Below the pieces are notes generated by a model that worked only from the letters and a program-made list of their open reading frames with translations, did no database searches and was not told the origin of the DNA. From contig CAJUOS010000008.1 in assembly GCA_910588075.1 (NCBI GenBank), forward strand, positions 1 to 53,594: a stretch of DNA of 53,594 nt, given 5' to 3'. The position numbers and the translations under genes were made by a program. Positions 16,979 through 25,918 of this stretch are shown here, piece after piece. The DNA is from an uncultured Erysipelotrichaceae bacterium (lineage in GTDB: Bacteria > Bacillota_I > Bacilli_A > Erysipelotrichales > Coprobacillaceae). Every line of letters begins with the position of its first letter. Position 1 is the stretch's first letter.

Positions 16979-17489
16979 AATATTTTAAGACAGAATAAAC
17001 ATCATAATTTTTTAAAAGCTCTCTTCCTTTTAATGCCTCTAACTCAATAAGAAAAGCAATTCCTATGACATTTCCACCCATTTCTTCAATTAAAGATACT
17101 GCTGCATCAACAGTTCCTCCAGTTGCTAATAAATCATCAACAATCAAAACATTTTGCCCTTTTTGAATACTATCACTATGCATGAATATTTCATTTGTTC
17201 CATATTCTAAATCATATTTCTTAGATACAGTTTCTCTTGGTAACTTTCCTGGTTTTCTCACAGGTACAAAACCTGCTCCTAATTCAATTGCCACTGGACA
17301 ACCAAATAAAAAACCTCTAGCTTCTGGACCAACAACAACATCTACTTTTTTATCTTTAGCAAATTCACTTAGTAAATGAATTGATTCTTGATATGCATCT
17401 TTATGAGATAATAAAGGTGTAACATCACGAAAAACAATACCCTTCTCAGGAAAATCTAGGATATCAGTAATATACTTCTTTAAGTCCAT
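16977..17489 (-). CDS. apt: Adenine phosphoribosyltransferase
   Basis: 170 residues, standard length. It converts adenine and PRPP to AMP (purine salvage). The PRPP-binding motif VLIVDDLLATGGT is at about 120-132; other conserved stretches are GIVFRDVTPLL and GPEARGFLFG. It lies between recJ (56 bases upstream) and relA, the common Firmicute gene order. Ribosome site AAGGAGG precedes the ATG. Confidence 0.97.
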   Translation of the reverse strand: MDLKKYITDILDFPEKGIVFRDVTPLLSHKDAYQESIHLLSEFAKDKKVDVVVGPEARGFLFGCPVAIELGAGFVPVRKPGKLPRETVSKKYDLEYGTNEIFMHSDSIQKGQNVLIVDDLLATGGTVDAAVSLIEEMGGNVIGIAFLIELEALKGRELLKNYDVYSVLKY

Positions 17490-17545
17490 TTTAAGAATCC
17501 TCCTTGTTTAATTATTATATCAAATTTTATCATATTAATAAAGAT

Positions 17546-19168
17546 TTATATCATATCTTTTATAATTATATTTATACTCTTTTGATTACGATATTCATTA
17601 ATAGAAAGAGTTCCAATTAAGTCAACATTTTGTTGTTGTTTTATTTCTTCTGCTTTCTCTCCATGATTAAAAAATAATCCAAATAATTTTACATTTTTAT
17701 ATTCAATATCCATTTTTAAATGTTTTCCATCACTTAAAGTATAAACCTTAGAAACAGGTACATTTTTTAACAAATAAAGTGGTTCTTCATTCCCCATACC
17801 AAAAGGTTCTAATGCAGATAAAGATTGTATATTAGCAACTGATAAATCCATCTCATCAATTTGAATAACAGAAGAAGATGAATATAACTCAATATCTTTT
17901 AAACTCTCTTGAATACATTGATGGAAAGAATGAAAATGCTCTTCATCTAAAGTAAACCCACCAGCCAATGAATGACCGCCATATGCTATCAATTGGTCTT
18001 GATGCTCTATAAAAAATTGATGTAAAGAAAATCCTTCAACACTTCTTGCACTTCCCTTATAAATTCTTTTATTTGTATCATAATGCATGACAAAACTTGG
18101 TTTTTCAAATTCTCTTGTATATTTACCAGCAATCAATCCTACAATTCCCTCATGAACATCTTTACTTGCCCAATATAAGAAAGGTTCTTGAATTTTCTCT
18201 TTAGCTAATATATATTGTTCATTCGTTAATGTTTGACGTTTTGTATTAATTTCATTAGCAGTTTGAGAAACTTTCATCATTAATTCCATAGGAGCATTTT
18301 TCAAAAAATATTTAACAAGAATATTAGGATTACATAGCTCTGGAAGTCTTCCAAATGAATTGATTTTAGGAGCAATTGTAAAGCCTAAAGTTGTTGTTGT
18401 ATAGTTTTGTTGATTGCCTAATAATAATTCTAAAGAAGTATATTTTTCTTCTTTCATAAATTGTAATGCTTTTTTAACCAGTGAACGATTCTCATCAATT
18501 AATGGCATCATATCCGATATTGTCGTAATAGCTGCCAAACAATATAAATATTTATCTTGTTTTTGAAGTAATGCACTTGCCAATTTATAAGCCACAAAAC
18601 CTCCTGAAATTTCCTTAAAAGGATACTCTGGAGATAACTTTGTATGAATAAACGTACAAGCATCAGGAAGATCATTATCAAATTGATGATGATCAGTAAC
18701 AATCACATCTATACCTAATTCATTAGCACATTCAATAGCATCAAAAGCTTTTACTCCATTATCAACAGTAATAATAAGTGTATATCCTTTTTCAGCCATT
18801 TGTTGAACACGTTCAACATTCAAACCATAACCATCATGAAAACGATTAGGAATATGGTATCCTACTTGTACTCCCAATTCTAAAAAACATTGTACAAGAA
18901 TAGTTGTTGCTAAAATTCCATCACAATCATAATCTCCATAAATACATATCTTTTCATTATTTTCTATTGCTTCTTGAATACGATCTAATGTCATCTCAGC
19001 TTCTTCAAATAAAGCAAAATCATGATAAATCAAACGAGGATTGAGTAATGTTTCTAATATATTATGATCATAATGATAACTATCTAACACTTTAGCTAAT
19101 AATGAATTAACATGATATTTTTCTTGTATATTTTTATATTCTTTTGATTCTATAACATTATATTTCAT
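17546..19168 (-). CDS. recJ: Single-stranded-DNA-specific exonuclease RecJ
   Basis: 540 residues, on the short side for RecJ (Bacillus RecJ is near 780), lacking the long C-terminal extension. DHH-superfamily motifs: GDYDCDGILATT (metal Asp residues) at about 79-90, TVDNG, VTDHHQ, and DHHA1 motif YGGHSLAGGF near 400; the C-terminal OB-like part follows. It degrades 5' single-stranded DNA in repair and recombination. Followed by apt. Ribosome site AAGGAG. Confidence 0.95.
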   Translation of the reverse strand: MKYNVIESKEYKNIQEKYHVNSLLAKVLDSYHYDHNILETLLNPRLIYHDFALFEEAEMTLDRIQEAIENNEKICIYGDYDCDGILATTILVQCFLELGVQVGYHIPNRFHDGYGLNVERVQQMAEKGYTLIITVDNGVKAFDAIECANELGIDVIVTDHHQFDNDLPDACTFIHTKLSPEYPFKEISGGFVAYKLASALLQKQDKYLYCLAAITTISDMMPLIDENRSLVKKALQFMKEEKYTSLELLLGNQQNYTTTTLGFTIAPKINSFGRLPELCNPNILVKYFLKNAPMELMMKVSQTANEINTKRQTLTNEQYILAKEKIQEPFLYWASKDVHEGIVGLIAGKYTREFEKPSFVMHYDTNKRIYKGSARSVEGFSLHQFFIEHQDQLIAYGGHSLAGGFTLDEEHFHSFHQCIQESLKDIELYSSSSVIQIDEMDLSVANIQSLSALEPFGMGNEEPLYLLKNVPVSKVYTLSDGKHLKMDIEYKNVKLFGLFFNHGEKAEEIKQQQNVDLIGTLSINEYRNQKSINIIIKDMI

Positions 19169-19185
19169 AGTTTCTCCTTAAAAAG

Positions 19186-19208
19186 AAAAATAACTGTCTA
19201 TACAGTTA
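19186..19208 (-). terminator. Terminator after the ComN-like gene
   Basis: Minus-strand stem TAACTGT / ACAGTTA with loop ATAG, then TTTTTC, overlapping the stop codon and 18 bases before recJ. Confidence 0.75.
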
Positions 19209-19502
19209 CTTAGTAATCAAATCACTAAAATCATCAATTTTCATAGATGAAGCTTCTTTAATAACTTTTAATTTTAAATAATCAAAAACATCTGAAAAAC
19301 GAAGAGACATGACATCATCAATAACATCACATAATTCAAGAATATCACAATCTTTCCATTTTATAGCATAAAGATATTCTTTAATATCATCACAATTAAT
19401 AGTATGAACACCTTCACTTTTAAATTCATTTGCTTTCAATCTTATTAAAAAAAGAATATCTAATGGTAAGTTATTCTTCATATCAATATCCAAATTCTCC
19501 AC
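19206..19502 (-). CDS. Small protein resembling ComN (post-transcriptional regulator family)
   Basis: 98 residues, acidic, no membrane segment, no clear catalytic motif. The layout (helical N-terminus ending in KANEFKSEG, then DDIKEYLYAIKWKD, then a DVMSLRFSDVFDYLKLKVI helix) fits the family named after Bacillus ComN, which acts on comE mRNA location. This call leans on context: in Bacillus the gene sits next to spoVB, as here (divergent), and near recJ. It would be a guess without that. Start is uncertain: GTG at 19500-19502 has only a weak ribosome site, and ATG eight codons in is an alternative. Confidence 0.6.
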   Translation of the reverse strand: MENLDIDMKNNLPLDILFLIRLKANEFKSEGVHTINCDDIKEYLYAIKWKDCDILELCDVIDDVMSLRFSDVFDYLKLKVIKEASSMKIDDFSDLITK

Positions 19503-19572
19503 ATCCCATCATATTTCTCAAATATTCAACATATTTATTATAAAGGAAAATTGATGATAAAGGAAGTGTTTT

Positions 19573-20874
19573 ATGAAAAGAAAATTAATAAATTCATTTA
19601 TTATATTAAGTGGAAGTACCATGATTACAAAAATATTTTCTGTATTCAATAGAATGTTGCTATCAAGAATGTTAGATGAACAAGGAATGGCATTATACAT
19701 CCTTGTTATCCCTACTCTTTCTTTATGTATTACTTTGGCACAATTCTCAATTCCATCAGCAGTTTTTCGATTAATTTCTCATCCTCAATACAACAATAAG
19801 AAAGTTATTATTTCTGCTATACTCATTTGTTTTACTTCATGTTTGATTATTATGTTAGGTATTCTTTGTTTTTCTCCTATCATCGCTCATCAATTTTTAA
19901 AACAAGATCAAGCTTATTACCCACTTTTATGTATGCTTCCATTTATACCATTAGTTGGAATCAGTGGAATTATTAAAAATTATTATTTAGGTAAAGAAGA
20001 TGTTTGGAATCTTTCTATCGCAACACTTTTAGAAGAAATATCACGTATCATTTTTACTTATACATTAATTCGTTTCTTTCATAATCAAAATATGAGTTAT
20101 CTTGTTTCTATTGCTATTTTAGCAATGAGTGTTGGTGAATTTGTATCCATTCTTTATCTTTATTATAAGTCTAAAAGAAAAGTTTCTATTACCTCACATT
20201 CATTTACTTATTTTCAAGAAAATTTTATTTTTAAAGATATGATGAATATTGCTTTACCATTAACTGGTTCTCGTATTCTTCACTCATGTTATAACTTTAT
20301 TGAACCTATTGTTCTTGTTTATATTTTATCTAAAATATATATACCAGAATCCCAAATTCATATGCAGTATGCTATTATAAATGGATATGTTATATCATTA
20401 CTTGTTACACCTACTTTTTTCAATAATGTTGTTTTAAGACTACTTCTCCCTATTTTGAATAAAGATATTGCTTATAATCATAAAAAATTATTACAAAAAC
20501 ATGTTCTTTATGGTGTTATTGTTTGTTTCTTTATAAGTCTTCCTTTTACTTTGCTTTTTTATTTTTATGGCGATCATTGTTTAATGTTTATGTATAATAC
20601 AACTAATGGTTATGAATATCTTAAATATATGTGTATACCATTTACTCTCTTTTATTTACAAACGCCTTTAAGTGCAACTTTACAAGCATTAAATAAAAAT
20701 AAAGAAATGTTTTGGTTAAGTACATTAGAATGTCTTATAGAATTTATTTTCTTACTTATATTAACACCTTATTTTCATGTTTTAAGTGTTGCAATAGTTA
20801 TGCTTATAGGATTATTTACAACTCTTCTTTTATCATGTTATCATGTTTATAAATATGTTTATAAAGAAAAATAG
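19573..20874 (+). CDS. spoVB: SpoVB-like polysaccharide/lipid flippase (MOP superfamily)
   Basis: 433 residues with about 12-14 membrane segments. Start LINSFIILSGSTMITKIFSVFNRMLLSRML is the typical opening of SpoVB/MurJ-like exporters in the MVF/polysaccharide branch. These move lipid-linked glycan precursors across the membrane; SpoVB itself acts in spore cortex formation, but close relatives work in vegetative wall synthesis, so sporulation cannot be concluded. It stands alone on the plus strand, divergent from the ComN-like gene, with ribosome site AAAGGAAG. Its stop overlaps a bidirectional terminator shared with the convergent aminotransferase gene. Confidence 0.85.
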   Translation: MKRKLINSFIILSGSTMITKIFSVFNRMLLSRMLDEQGMALYILVIPTLSLCITLAQFSIPSAVFRLISHPQYNNKKVIISAILICFTSCLIIMLGILCFSPIIAHQFLKQDQAYYPLLCMLPFIPLVGISGIIKNYYLGKEDVWNLSIATLLEEISRIIFTYTLIRFFHNQNMSYLVSIAILAMSVGEFVSILYLYYKSKRKVSITSHSFTYFQENFIFKDMMNIALPLTGSRILHSCYNFIEPIVLVYILSKIYIPESQIHMQYAIINGYVISLLVTPTFFNNVVLRLLLPILNKDIAYNHKKLLQKHVLYGVIVCFFISLPFTLLFYFYGDHCLMFMYNTTNGYEYLKYMCIPFTLFYLQTPLSATLQALNKNKEMFWLSTLECLIEFIFLLILTPYFHVLSVAIVMLIGLFTTLLLSCYHVYKYVYKEK

Positions 20875-20891
20875 ATAGTTTTCACTATCTA
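20872..20891. terminator. Bidirectional terminator between spoVB and the aminotransferase operon
   Basis: Perfect stem TAGATAGT / ACTATCTA with a four-base loop. The minus-strand side continues into TATTTTTC; it contains the stop codons of both convergent genes. Confidence 0.8.
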
Positions 20892-22000
20892 AATTGATCT
20901 AACCATTTTGAAAAAAGAGCTAACCCCTCTTTTACATATTCATAATCATGTGTAAAGCCAAAACGTAAATGATGCTCTACACCAAATGTACTTCCAGGCA
21001 CAAAAAACACACCTGTCTCTTTTTGAAGTTTTATGCATAATTCTTGAGATGGCATATCAATATGATATTTTAAAAAGCAGACTGTTCCTTCATCAGGAAT
21101 AACACATGATACTAATGGTTCACTTTCTATCCATTCTTTTAATAATGCTTTATTTTCTTCACAAATCTTCATACTACGTTCTATTATTTTATCTTTATTT
21201 TCTAAAACAATACAACCTAAATAATCATCTAAAGGACCACTACTAATAATATGATAATCTCTTCTTAAATCAATTGTTTTGATTACATCTTGAGGTCCTT
21301 TAATCCAACCTAAACGTAATCCTGCAAATGAGAAAACTTTTGATAAACTTTGTGTAACAATTGCCTTATGATAATAATCACTCCATGATGGTGAAATTTT
21401 CTTTGTTACTGTATTCACACCACGATATATTTCATCACATAAAATATAACAATCATTAAGTTTTGCTAAATTTATTAATTCCATCATAAAATCTAAAGAT
21501 AAACATGTTCCTGTTGGATTATTAGGAGAATTTAAACATATCATTTTTGTATGAGGTTTTATTGCTTTTTGAAAATCATCTATTGATGGTATCCAATTCT
21601 TTTCTTCATCTAATGTAATAAGTGAAACTTCACATCCCAATGAACAAGGAAAATCATACATTTGTTGATATGAAGGAAATAAACTAATAATATGATCACC
21701 TGGTTCTAATAAACTTATCATAACTAATTCATTAGCATTGATAGCTCCATGTGTTATGGTTATATTTTCTTCATTTCCAGTTTCATATAAAGAAAGAATT
21801 GCTTTTTTTAAGCGTTCTGAACCAATAATTGGTCCATAATCCATTGTCATATTCATTATTGTTGAAGCAATATCTTCATTCGTATATGCTTGTAATTCAT
21901 TTAATGATAAAGATGAAACACATGTTTCAGTTAAATTATATTGACAATCATTTTCATGATTAGTCATCCATGTCTCTACTTCAAATTCATTAATTTTCAT
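20885..22000 (-). CDS. PLP-dependent aminotransferase (class I/II), specificity unknown
   Basis: 371 residues, fold-type I. Visible motifs: NSPNNPTG (PLP-phosphate and substrate region), CDEIYRGV (Asp binding the pyridine nitrogen), and SLSKVFSFAGLRLGW with the Schiff-base Lys. N-terminus MKINEFEVETWM is not that of AspC or HisC. It overlaps the ABC ATPase stop by one base (TAATG), so it is translationally coupled to the transporter and shares its T-box control, implying it acts on the imported amino acid. If the T-box reads Arg, an arginine or ornithine-related amino donor is plausible; the sequence alone does not decide. Confidence 0.85.
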   Translation of the reverse strand: MKINEFEVETWMTNHENDCQYNLTETCVSSLSLNELQAYTNEDIASTIMNMTMDYGPIIGSERLKKAILSLYETGNEENITITHGAINANELVMISLLEPGDHIISLFPSYQQMYDFPCSLGCEVSLITLDEEKNWIPSIDDFQKAIKPHTKMICLNSPNNPTGTCLSLDFMMELINLAKLNDCYILCDEIYRGVNTVTKKISPSWSDYYHKAIVTQSLSKVFSFAGLRLGWIKGPQDVIKTIDLRRDYHIISSGPLDDYLGCIVLENKDKIIERSMKICEENKALLKEWIESEPLVSCVIPDEGTVCFLKYHIDMPSQELCIKLQKETGVFFVPGSTFGVEHHLRFGFTHDYEYVKEGLALFSKWLDQFR

Positions 22001-22728
22001 TAGTGCATAACCTTATTCAAGAAATCTTGAGCTCTCTTTGTTTTAGGATGTGAGAAAAATTCCTCAGAAGTATTCTCTTCAACAATCTGTCCATCTTCTA
22101 AAAAAATAACACGATCAGCAACAGTTCTTGCAAATCCCATTTCATGAGTAACAACAACCATTGTCATACCTTCTTTTGCTAATTCTTGCATAACTTCTAA
22201 AACTTCAATAACAACTTCTGGATCTAAAGCACTTGTTGGTTCATCAAAAAGCATAATCTCTGGATTCATACATAGACTTCTTGCGATAGCTACACGTTGT
22301 TTTTGTCCTCCAGATAACTTACTTGGATATTCATCCTTCTTATCTAACAAACCAACTCTATTCAAATATTCACAAGCTATTTTTTGAGCTTCTTCTTCAC
22401 TTCTTTGTTTCACTTGAATTTGAGCTAGTGTTAAATTTTTTAAAACAGTCATATGAGGAAATAAATTAAAATGTTGAAAAACAAAACCCATTTGACTTCT
22501 TAATTGAGCATAGCTTTCTTTATCATTTTCATCTAATAATTGATCATTTAAATATATACATCCTTCTTCAGGTTTTTCTAATCCATTAATACATCTTAAT
22601 ACTGTACTTTTACCACTTCCAGAAGGCCCTATTAAACAAACAATTTCTCCCTTTTTTATTTCTAAAGATACATCATTGACTGCTTTTAAATCTTTAAATT
22701 GTTTTACTATATGTTCTACTTTAATCAC
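22000..22728 (-). CDS. Polar amino-acid ABC transporter, ATPase subunit
   Basis: 242 residues. Walker A GPSGSGKST (32-40), signature LSGGQKQR, Walker B IMLFDEPTSALDP and H-loop VVTHEMGF are intact; the GlnQ/HisP family is clear from VFQHFNLFPHMTVLKNLTLA. Energises uptake with the permease and binding protein encoded before it. Starts at GTG overlapping the permease end by 8 bases, with AGGAAG upstream. Confidence 0.95.
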   Translation of the reverse strand: MIKVEHIVKQFKDLKAVNDVSLEIKKGEIVCLIGPSGSGKSTVLRCINGLEKPEEGCIYLNDQLLDENDKESYAQLRSQMGFVFQHFNLFPHMTVLKNLTLAQIQVKQRSEEEAQKIACEYLNRVGLLDKKDEYPSKLSGGQKQRVAIARSLCMNPEIMLFDEPTSALDPEVVIEVLEVMQELAKEGMTMVVVTHEMGFARTVADRVIFLEDGQIVEENTSEEFFSHPKTKRAQDFLNKVMH

Positions 22729-23404
22729 TTTCAGCCAACTTCCTTTCTACATATCTTCCTAAATAAGAAATACTAATTGTCATTATTAAATAAAAAACTG
22801 CTGCCAAACAATAAGGAGACATAACATCAAAATATTCTGCTCCAATAACCTGTGCCCCTTTTAATAACTCTACTGCTCCAATACAACTAATTAAAGATGA
22901 ATCTTTAATTAAAGTAATAAATTCACTAATCATTGGTGGAACAATTCGTTTAAAAGCTTGTGGTAAAATAACCAACTTCATTGTTTGCCAATGTGTCAAT
23001 CCTAATGTTTCACATGCTTCCCATTGTCCTTTATCTACTCCATTAATACCACTTCTAATCAATTCAGTAGAATAAGCACCACTATTAATACTCATCGCAA
23101 TAACACCAATTAAATAAGTATTCATTCTTAAAACATCACCAGTAATAGCTGTATAAATAGAAGGAACAACTGAAAACAACAATAATATTTGTAATAACAT
23201 AGGTGTTCCTCGAATCACTTCCACATAAATATTCCCTAACATTCTAATGATAAAAAACTTAGATCTTTTCGCAGATGCTCCAATAATTCCTAAAATAATA
23301 CCAAACAAAAGGGATAATGCTGCTATAATTAGCGATATGACTGCTCCCTTTGCTAAATATAAAATATTTTCTGGAGTAAAGATCTTATCAAATGCTGCAA
23401 ACAT
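22721..23404 (-). CDS. Polar amino-acid ABC transporter, permease subunit
   Basis: 227 residues with about five membrane segments, HisM/GlnP type. The cytoplasmic coupling EAA-type loop reads EACETLGLTHWQTMKLVILPQA, and the N-terminal YVEVIRGTPMLLQI is family-typical. A single permease gene implies a homodimer. It sits between the binding protein and ATPase genes. Ribosome site GGAAGAGGGG before ATG. Confidence 0.95.
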   Translation of the reverse strand: MFAAFDKIFTPENILYLAKGAVISLIIAALSLLFGIILGIIGASAKRSKFFIIRMLGNIYVEVIRGTPMLLQILLLFSVVPSIYTAITGDVLRMNTYLIGVIAMSINSGAYSTELIRSGINGVDKGQWEACETLGLTHWQTMKLVILPQAFKRIVPPMISEFITLIKDSSLISCIGAVELLKGAQVIGAEYFDVMSPYCLAAVFYLIMTISISYLGRYVERKLAESD

Positions 23405-23421
23405 ACTATCCCCTCTTCCTC

Positions 23422-24195
23422 TTATTTTTCTAATGGTGATAAATCATATTTTTTACATAATTTTTGATAATCTTCTGATTCTAAAAACTTTGCAATACAT
23501 TTATTCATTTTTCCAATAACTTCTTTATTACCTTGTTTAGCAATAATATAATTTTTTTCATCTAGCAATGATTCATCTAACATTGTAAATTCAGCATTCG
23601 CAACATAATTTTTAGCAACTCCTAAATCAATAATTGCTGCATCATATTGATTTGCAGCTAAAGCATTCATAATATCTTGAACATTCTTTAACCCTGTTAC
23701 ACTTGCATTCTTAACAGATTTTGCAGCAGTTTCTCCAGTTGCTCCAGTTTGTGCAACTAATTTCTTACCTTCTAAATCTTTAACTGATTTAATTTGAGAC
23801 CCTTTAGGTAATACAGCAACTTGTGAACTTCCTAAATATGGTTCTGACCATTCAACAACTCTCTTTTCATCATAAGTAAAACCAGAAATACCTAAATCAA
23901 CTTGATCACCTTGAATTTGTGTAATAATATTATCAAAATCCATTTGTTTAAATTCTAATTTATAATCTACACCTTCTTCTTCAGATAAATATTTTTCAAA
24001 TAATGCAACCATATCTACATCAAAACCAACAATTTCATTATTTTTTGTTAATGATTCATATGGTTCATAATCTGGTGAAGTTCCAATTGTTAATGTTTTT
24101 GTTTCTTTGTTTTTAACTTCCTTGTCATCTCCTCCACAAGCAGTTACTGTTAATGCCATAGCTATAATTAATAATCCCTTTAATAATTTTTTCAT
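23422..24195 (-). CDS. Amino-acid ABC transporter substrate-binding lipoprotein
   Basis: 257 residues. Signal peptide with lipobox VTAC (Cys20), then a family-3 solute-binding fold: TLTIGTSPDYEPYESL, ENEIVGFDVDM-type motif (NNEIVGFDVDMVALF), MDFDNIITQIQGDQVDLGISG, and AQTGATGETAAK. The NIITQIQGDQVDLGISGFT stretch and DYEPYE opening are seen in arginine, histidine and lysine binders as well as others. First gene of the transporter operon, 89 bases behind the T-box terminator. Anchored outside the membrane. Confidence 0.93.
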   Translation of the reverse strand: MKKLLKGLLIIAMALTVTACGGDDKEVKNKETKTLTIGTSPDYEPYESLTKNNEIVGFDVDMVALFEKYLSEEEGVDYKLEFKQMDFDNIITQIQGDQVDLGISGFTYDEKRVVEWSEPYLGSSQVAVLPKGSQIKSVKDLEGKKLVAQTGATGETAAKSVKNASVTGLKNVQDIMNALAANQYDAAIIDLGVAKNYVANAEFTMLDESLLDEKNYIIAKQGNKEVIGKMNKCIAKFLESEDYQKLCKKYDLSPLEK

Positions 24196-24283
24196 CTTTC
24201 TTCCCTCTTCTTTCTTTTTAATTTATTTATAATCCTCAAATTAACCGTAGAAACAATACCTTCATATACCAATCCCCCTCAAT

Positions 24284-24516
24284 AAAAAACGTCCCTTAGC
24301 ATTGCTAAGAGACGAAAATTCCGCGGTACCACTCTTGTTGATATATAAATTATATATCCTCTCTTGTCATTAAAGCTGACTCACTGAATATTCTACTCTT
24401 TTCAAATATTCCTCTCCAAAGTGCGGTTCATTTAAACTTGTATACTAACCTCACACCAACGTTAGCTCGCTTGATACTAATTTAAACTACTCTCTTTTTC
24501 ACTGAGTTTTGATATA
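24284..24516 (-). ncRNA. T-box leader of the amino-acid transporter operon, probably arginine type
   Basis: T-box core AAGAGTGGTACCGCGGAA (24319-24336) and terminator CGTCTCTTAGC / GCTAAGGGACG with six T (24284-24314). Stem I holds AACGTTGGTGTGAGG. The specifier region reads GAAC-CGC-ACUUUGGAG. CGC (24423-24425, Arg) occupies the same place as UAC in the tyrS leader and is followed by A as is typical; CAC (24421-24423, His) is the alternative. Confidence 0.88.
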
Positions 24517-24521
24517 TTTGT

Positions 24522-24549
24522 ATTATAACGAATTGTATATAATTGTCAA
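24522..24549 (-). promoter_or_regulatory. Promoter of the transporter T-box transcript
   Basis: Minus strand TTGACA (24544-24549), 16 bases, TATAAT (24522-24527): near-consensus. The 130 bases from here to the aldo/keto reductase end (24550-24681) hold nothing else I recognise. Confidence 0.85.
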
Positions 24550-24681
24550 TATTTTTTTATAAAAAAATTTATTTTATATTTTTGTTATTTTTCTAAAAAG
24601 TATCATCTTTTTTAGCAAAAAGAATGATTATTAACCATTAATATCAATTAAATATTATATTTTTTGTTTGATTATAAAATA

Positions 24682-25830
24682 CTAATAACCAAATATTTCA
24701 ACTGCTTTTTTCATTTTTTCAATAACATGAACTTGAAATGGACAATTTCTCATACATGAGCCACATTCAATACATTCAGAAGCATGATGTTTCAAAGCCT
24801 TATAATGTTCCCTTACAGTTTCTGGAATTTCACCTTGAGCAACACATAAATCCAAAAATTTATGAACACTTGCTATATCTATCCCTTTTGCACATGGTGC
24901 ACAATGTCCACAATATACGCAATTACCAATAAAACTATGCTTAGGAACGTGAGATAGAACCAAAGCAAAATCTTTTTCCTCTTCACTCACATAACAATAT
25001 GAGGCTGATAATTCCATTTCTTCAATAGTATGTGCACCTGCCATAACAGAAGCAACTGCTGGTCTTGTTAAACAATAATGAATACATTGATGAGTTGTCA
25101 TAGCAATTCCAAATGGTGATAGTTTTTCATCTAACAAATCACCACCTCCAAATGCTTTCATTACAGTTATCGCAACCCCTTCTCTGGCACACATGTCATA
25201 TAATGCTTGACGATCTGGATCAATATTCGTTAATGGTTTTGCATAATTCTCATCTTTCCATAAATCATCTATATCTTCACTAGCTGGTAACATATCATAA
25301 CATGGATTAATAGAAAATAACAAAACATCAATAAGTCCTGATTCAATAGCTTTCATTGCTACAATAGGATTATGTGAACTTAATCCTATATATTTTATTT
25401 TTCCCTTATCTTTTAAAGTCTTAGCATATTCAATAATTTCTCCATTAAAAACTTCATCAAAATCTTGCTGAGCATCTACATAATGAATCATTCCAATATC
25501 AATATAATCTGTTTGAAGTCGTTTTAATAAATCTTCAAATCCTATTTTAACTTCTTCTATTTTTCTTGTACGCAAGTATTGCTCATTCTTCCAGATTGTT
25601 GATAAGTGAGCCTCTAATATCCACTTTTCTCTTGTATGCTTAATCGCATTTCCTAAACAACTCCTTAATATAGGATTTGGTGAATATAAATCAATAAAAT
25701 TAATTCCTAATTCTTCTGCTCTTGTTACAAAAGCTTTCACTTCTTCCTCTGATTTATCAATAAAACCTTCACATCCTAAACCTATTTGACTTACTTTTAA
25801 GCCTGTTCTCCCTAAAACTCTATATTCCAT
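24682..25830 (-). CDS. Aldo/keto reductase with C-terminal ferredoxin domain
   Basis: 382 residues from ATG at 25828-25830 after GGAGGT. N-terminal (beta/alpha)8 aldo/keto reductase domain: MEYRVLGRTGLKVSQIGLG, GINFIDLYSP (catalytic Asp; the usual Tyr is seen in DLY), IGMIHYVD, IGLSSHNP. From about 305 a cysteine-rich region carries two cluster motifs, CVYCGHCAPC and CIECGSCMRNCP, so it likely binds 4Fe-4S clusters, common in anaerobes. Substrate unknown. A 5-codon-longer frame lacks a ribosome site. Single gene under a MerR-type promoter, suggesting induction by a small reactive compound. Confidence 0.93.
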   Translation of the reverse strand: MEYRVLGRTGLKVSQIGLGCEGFIDKSEEEVKAFVTRAEELGINFIDLYSPNPILRSCLGNAIKHTREKWILEAHLSTIWKNEQYLRTRKIEEVKIGFEDLLKRLQTDYIDIGMIHYVDAQQDFDEVFNGEIIEYAKTLKDKGKIKYIGLSSHNPIVAMKAIESGLIDVLLFSINPCYDMLPASEDIDDLWKDENYAKPLTNIDPDRQALYDMCAREGVAITVMKAFGGGDLLDEKLSPFGIAMTTHQCIHYCLTRPAVASVMAGAHTIEEMELSASYCYVSEEEKDFALVLSHVPKHSFIGNCVYCGHCAPCAKGIDIASVHKFLDLCVAQGEIPETVREHYKALKHHASECIECGSCMRNCPFQVHVIEKMKKAVEIFGY

Positions 25831-25856
25831 AAATACCTCCACCATTCTTTTACTCT

Positions 25857-25887
25857 ATCATATCACTTAGAGTCAACTTCATGTCAA
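25857..25887 (-). promoter_or_regulatory. MerR-type promoter with 19-base spacer for the aldo/keto reductase
   Basis: Minus strand TTGACA (25882-25887), 19 bases, TATGAT (25857-25862). The overlong spacer holds the imperfect dyad around AGTTGACT. Such 19-20 base spacers with central dyads are the hallmark of promoters activated by MerR-family proteins. No merR gene is in the window. Confidence 0.65.
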
Positions 25888-25894
25888 GAAAACT

Positions 25895-25918
25895 ATAAAA
25901 AAAGAACCAAAAGGTTCT
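25895..25918 (-). terminator. Terminator after the DegV gene
   Basis: Minus-strand stem AGAACC / GGTTCT with loop TTTT, then seven T, starting at the DegV stop. Confidence 0.88.
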
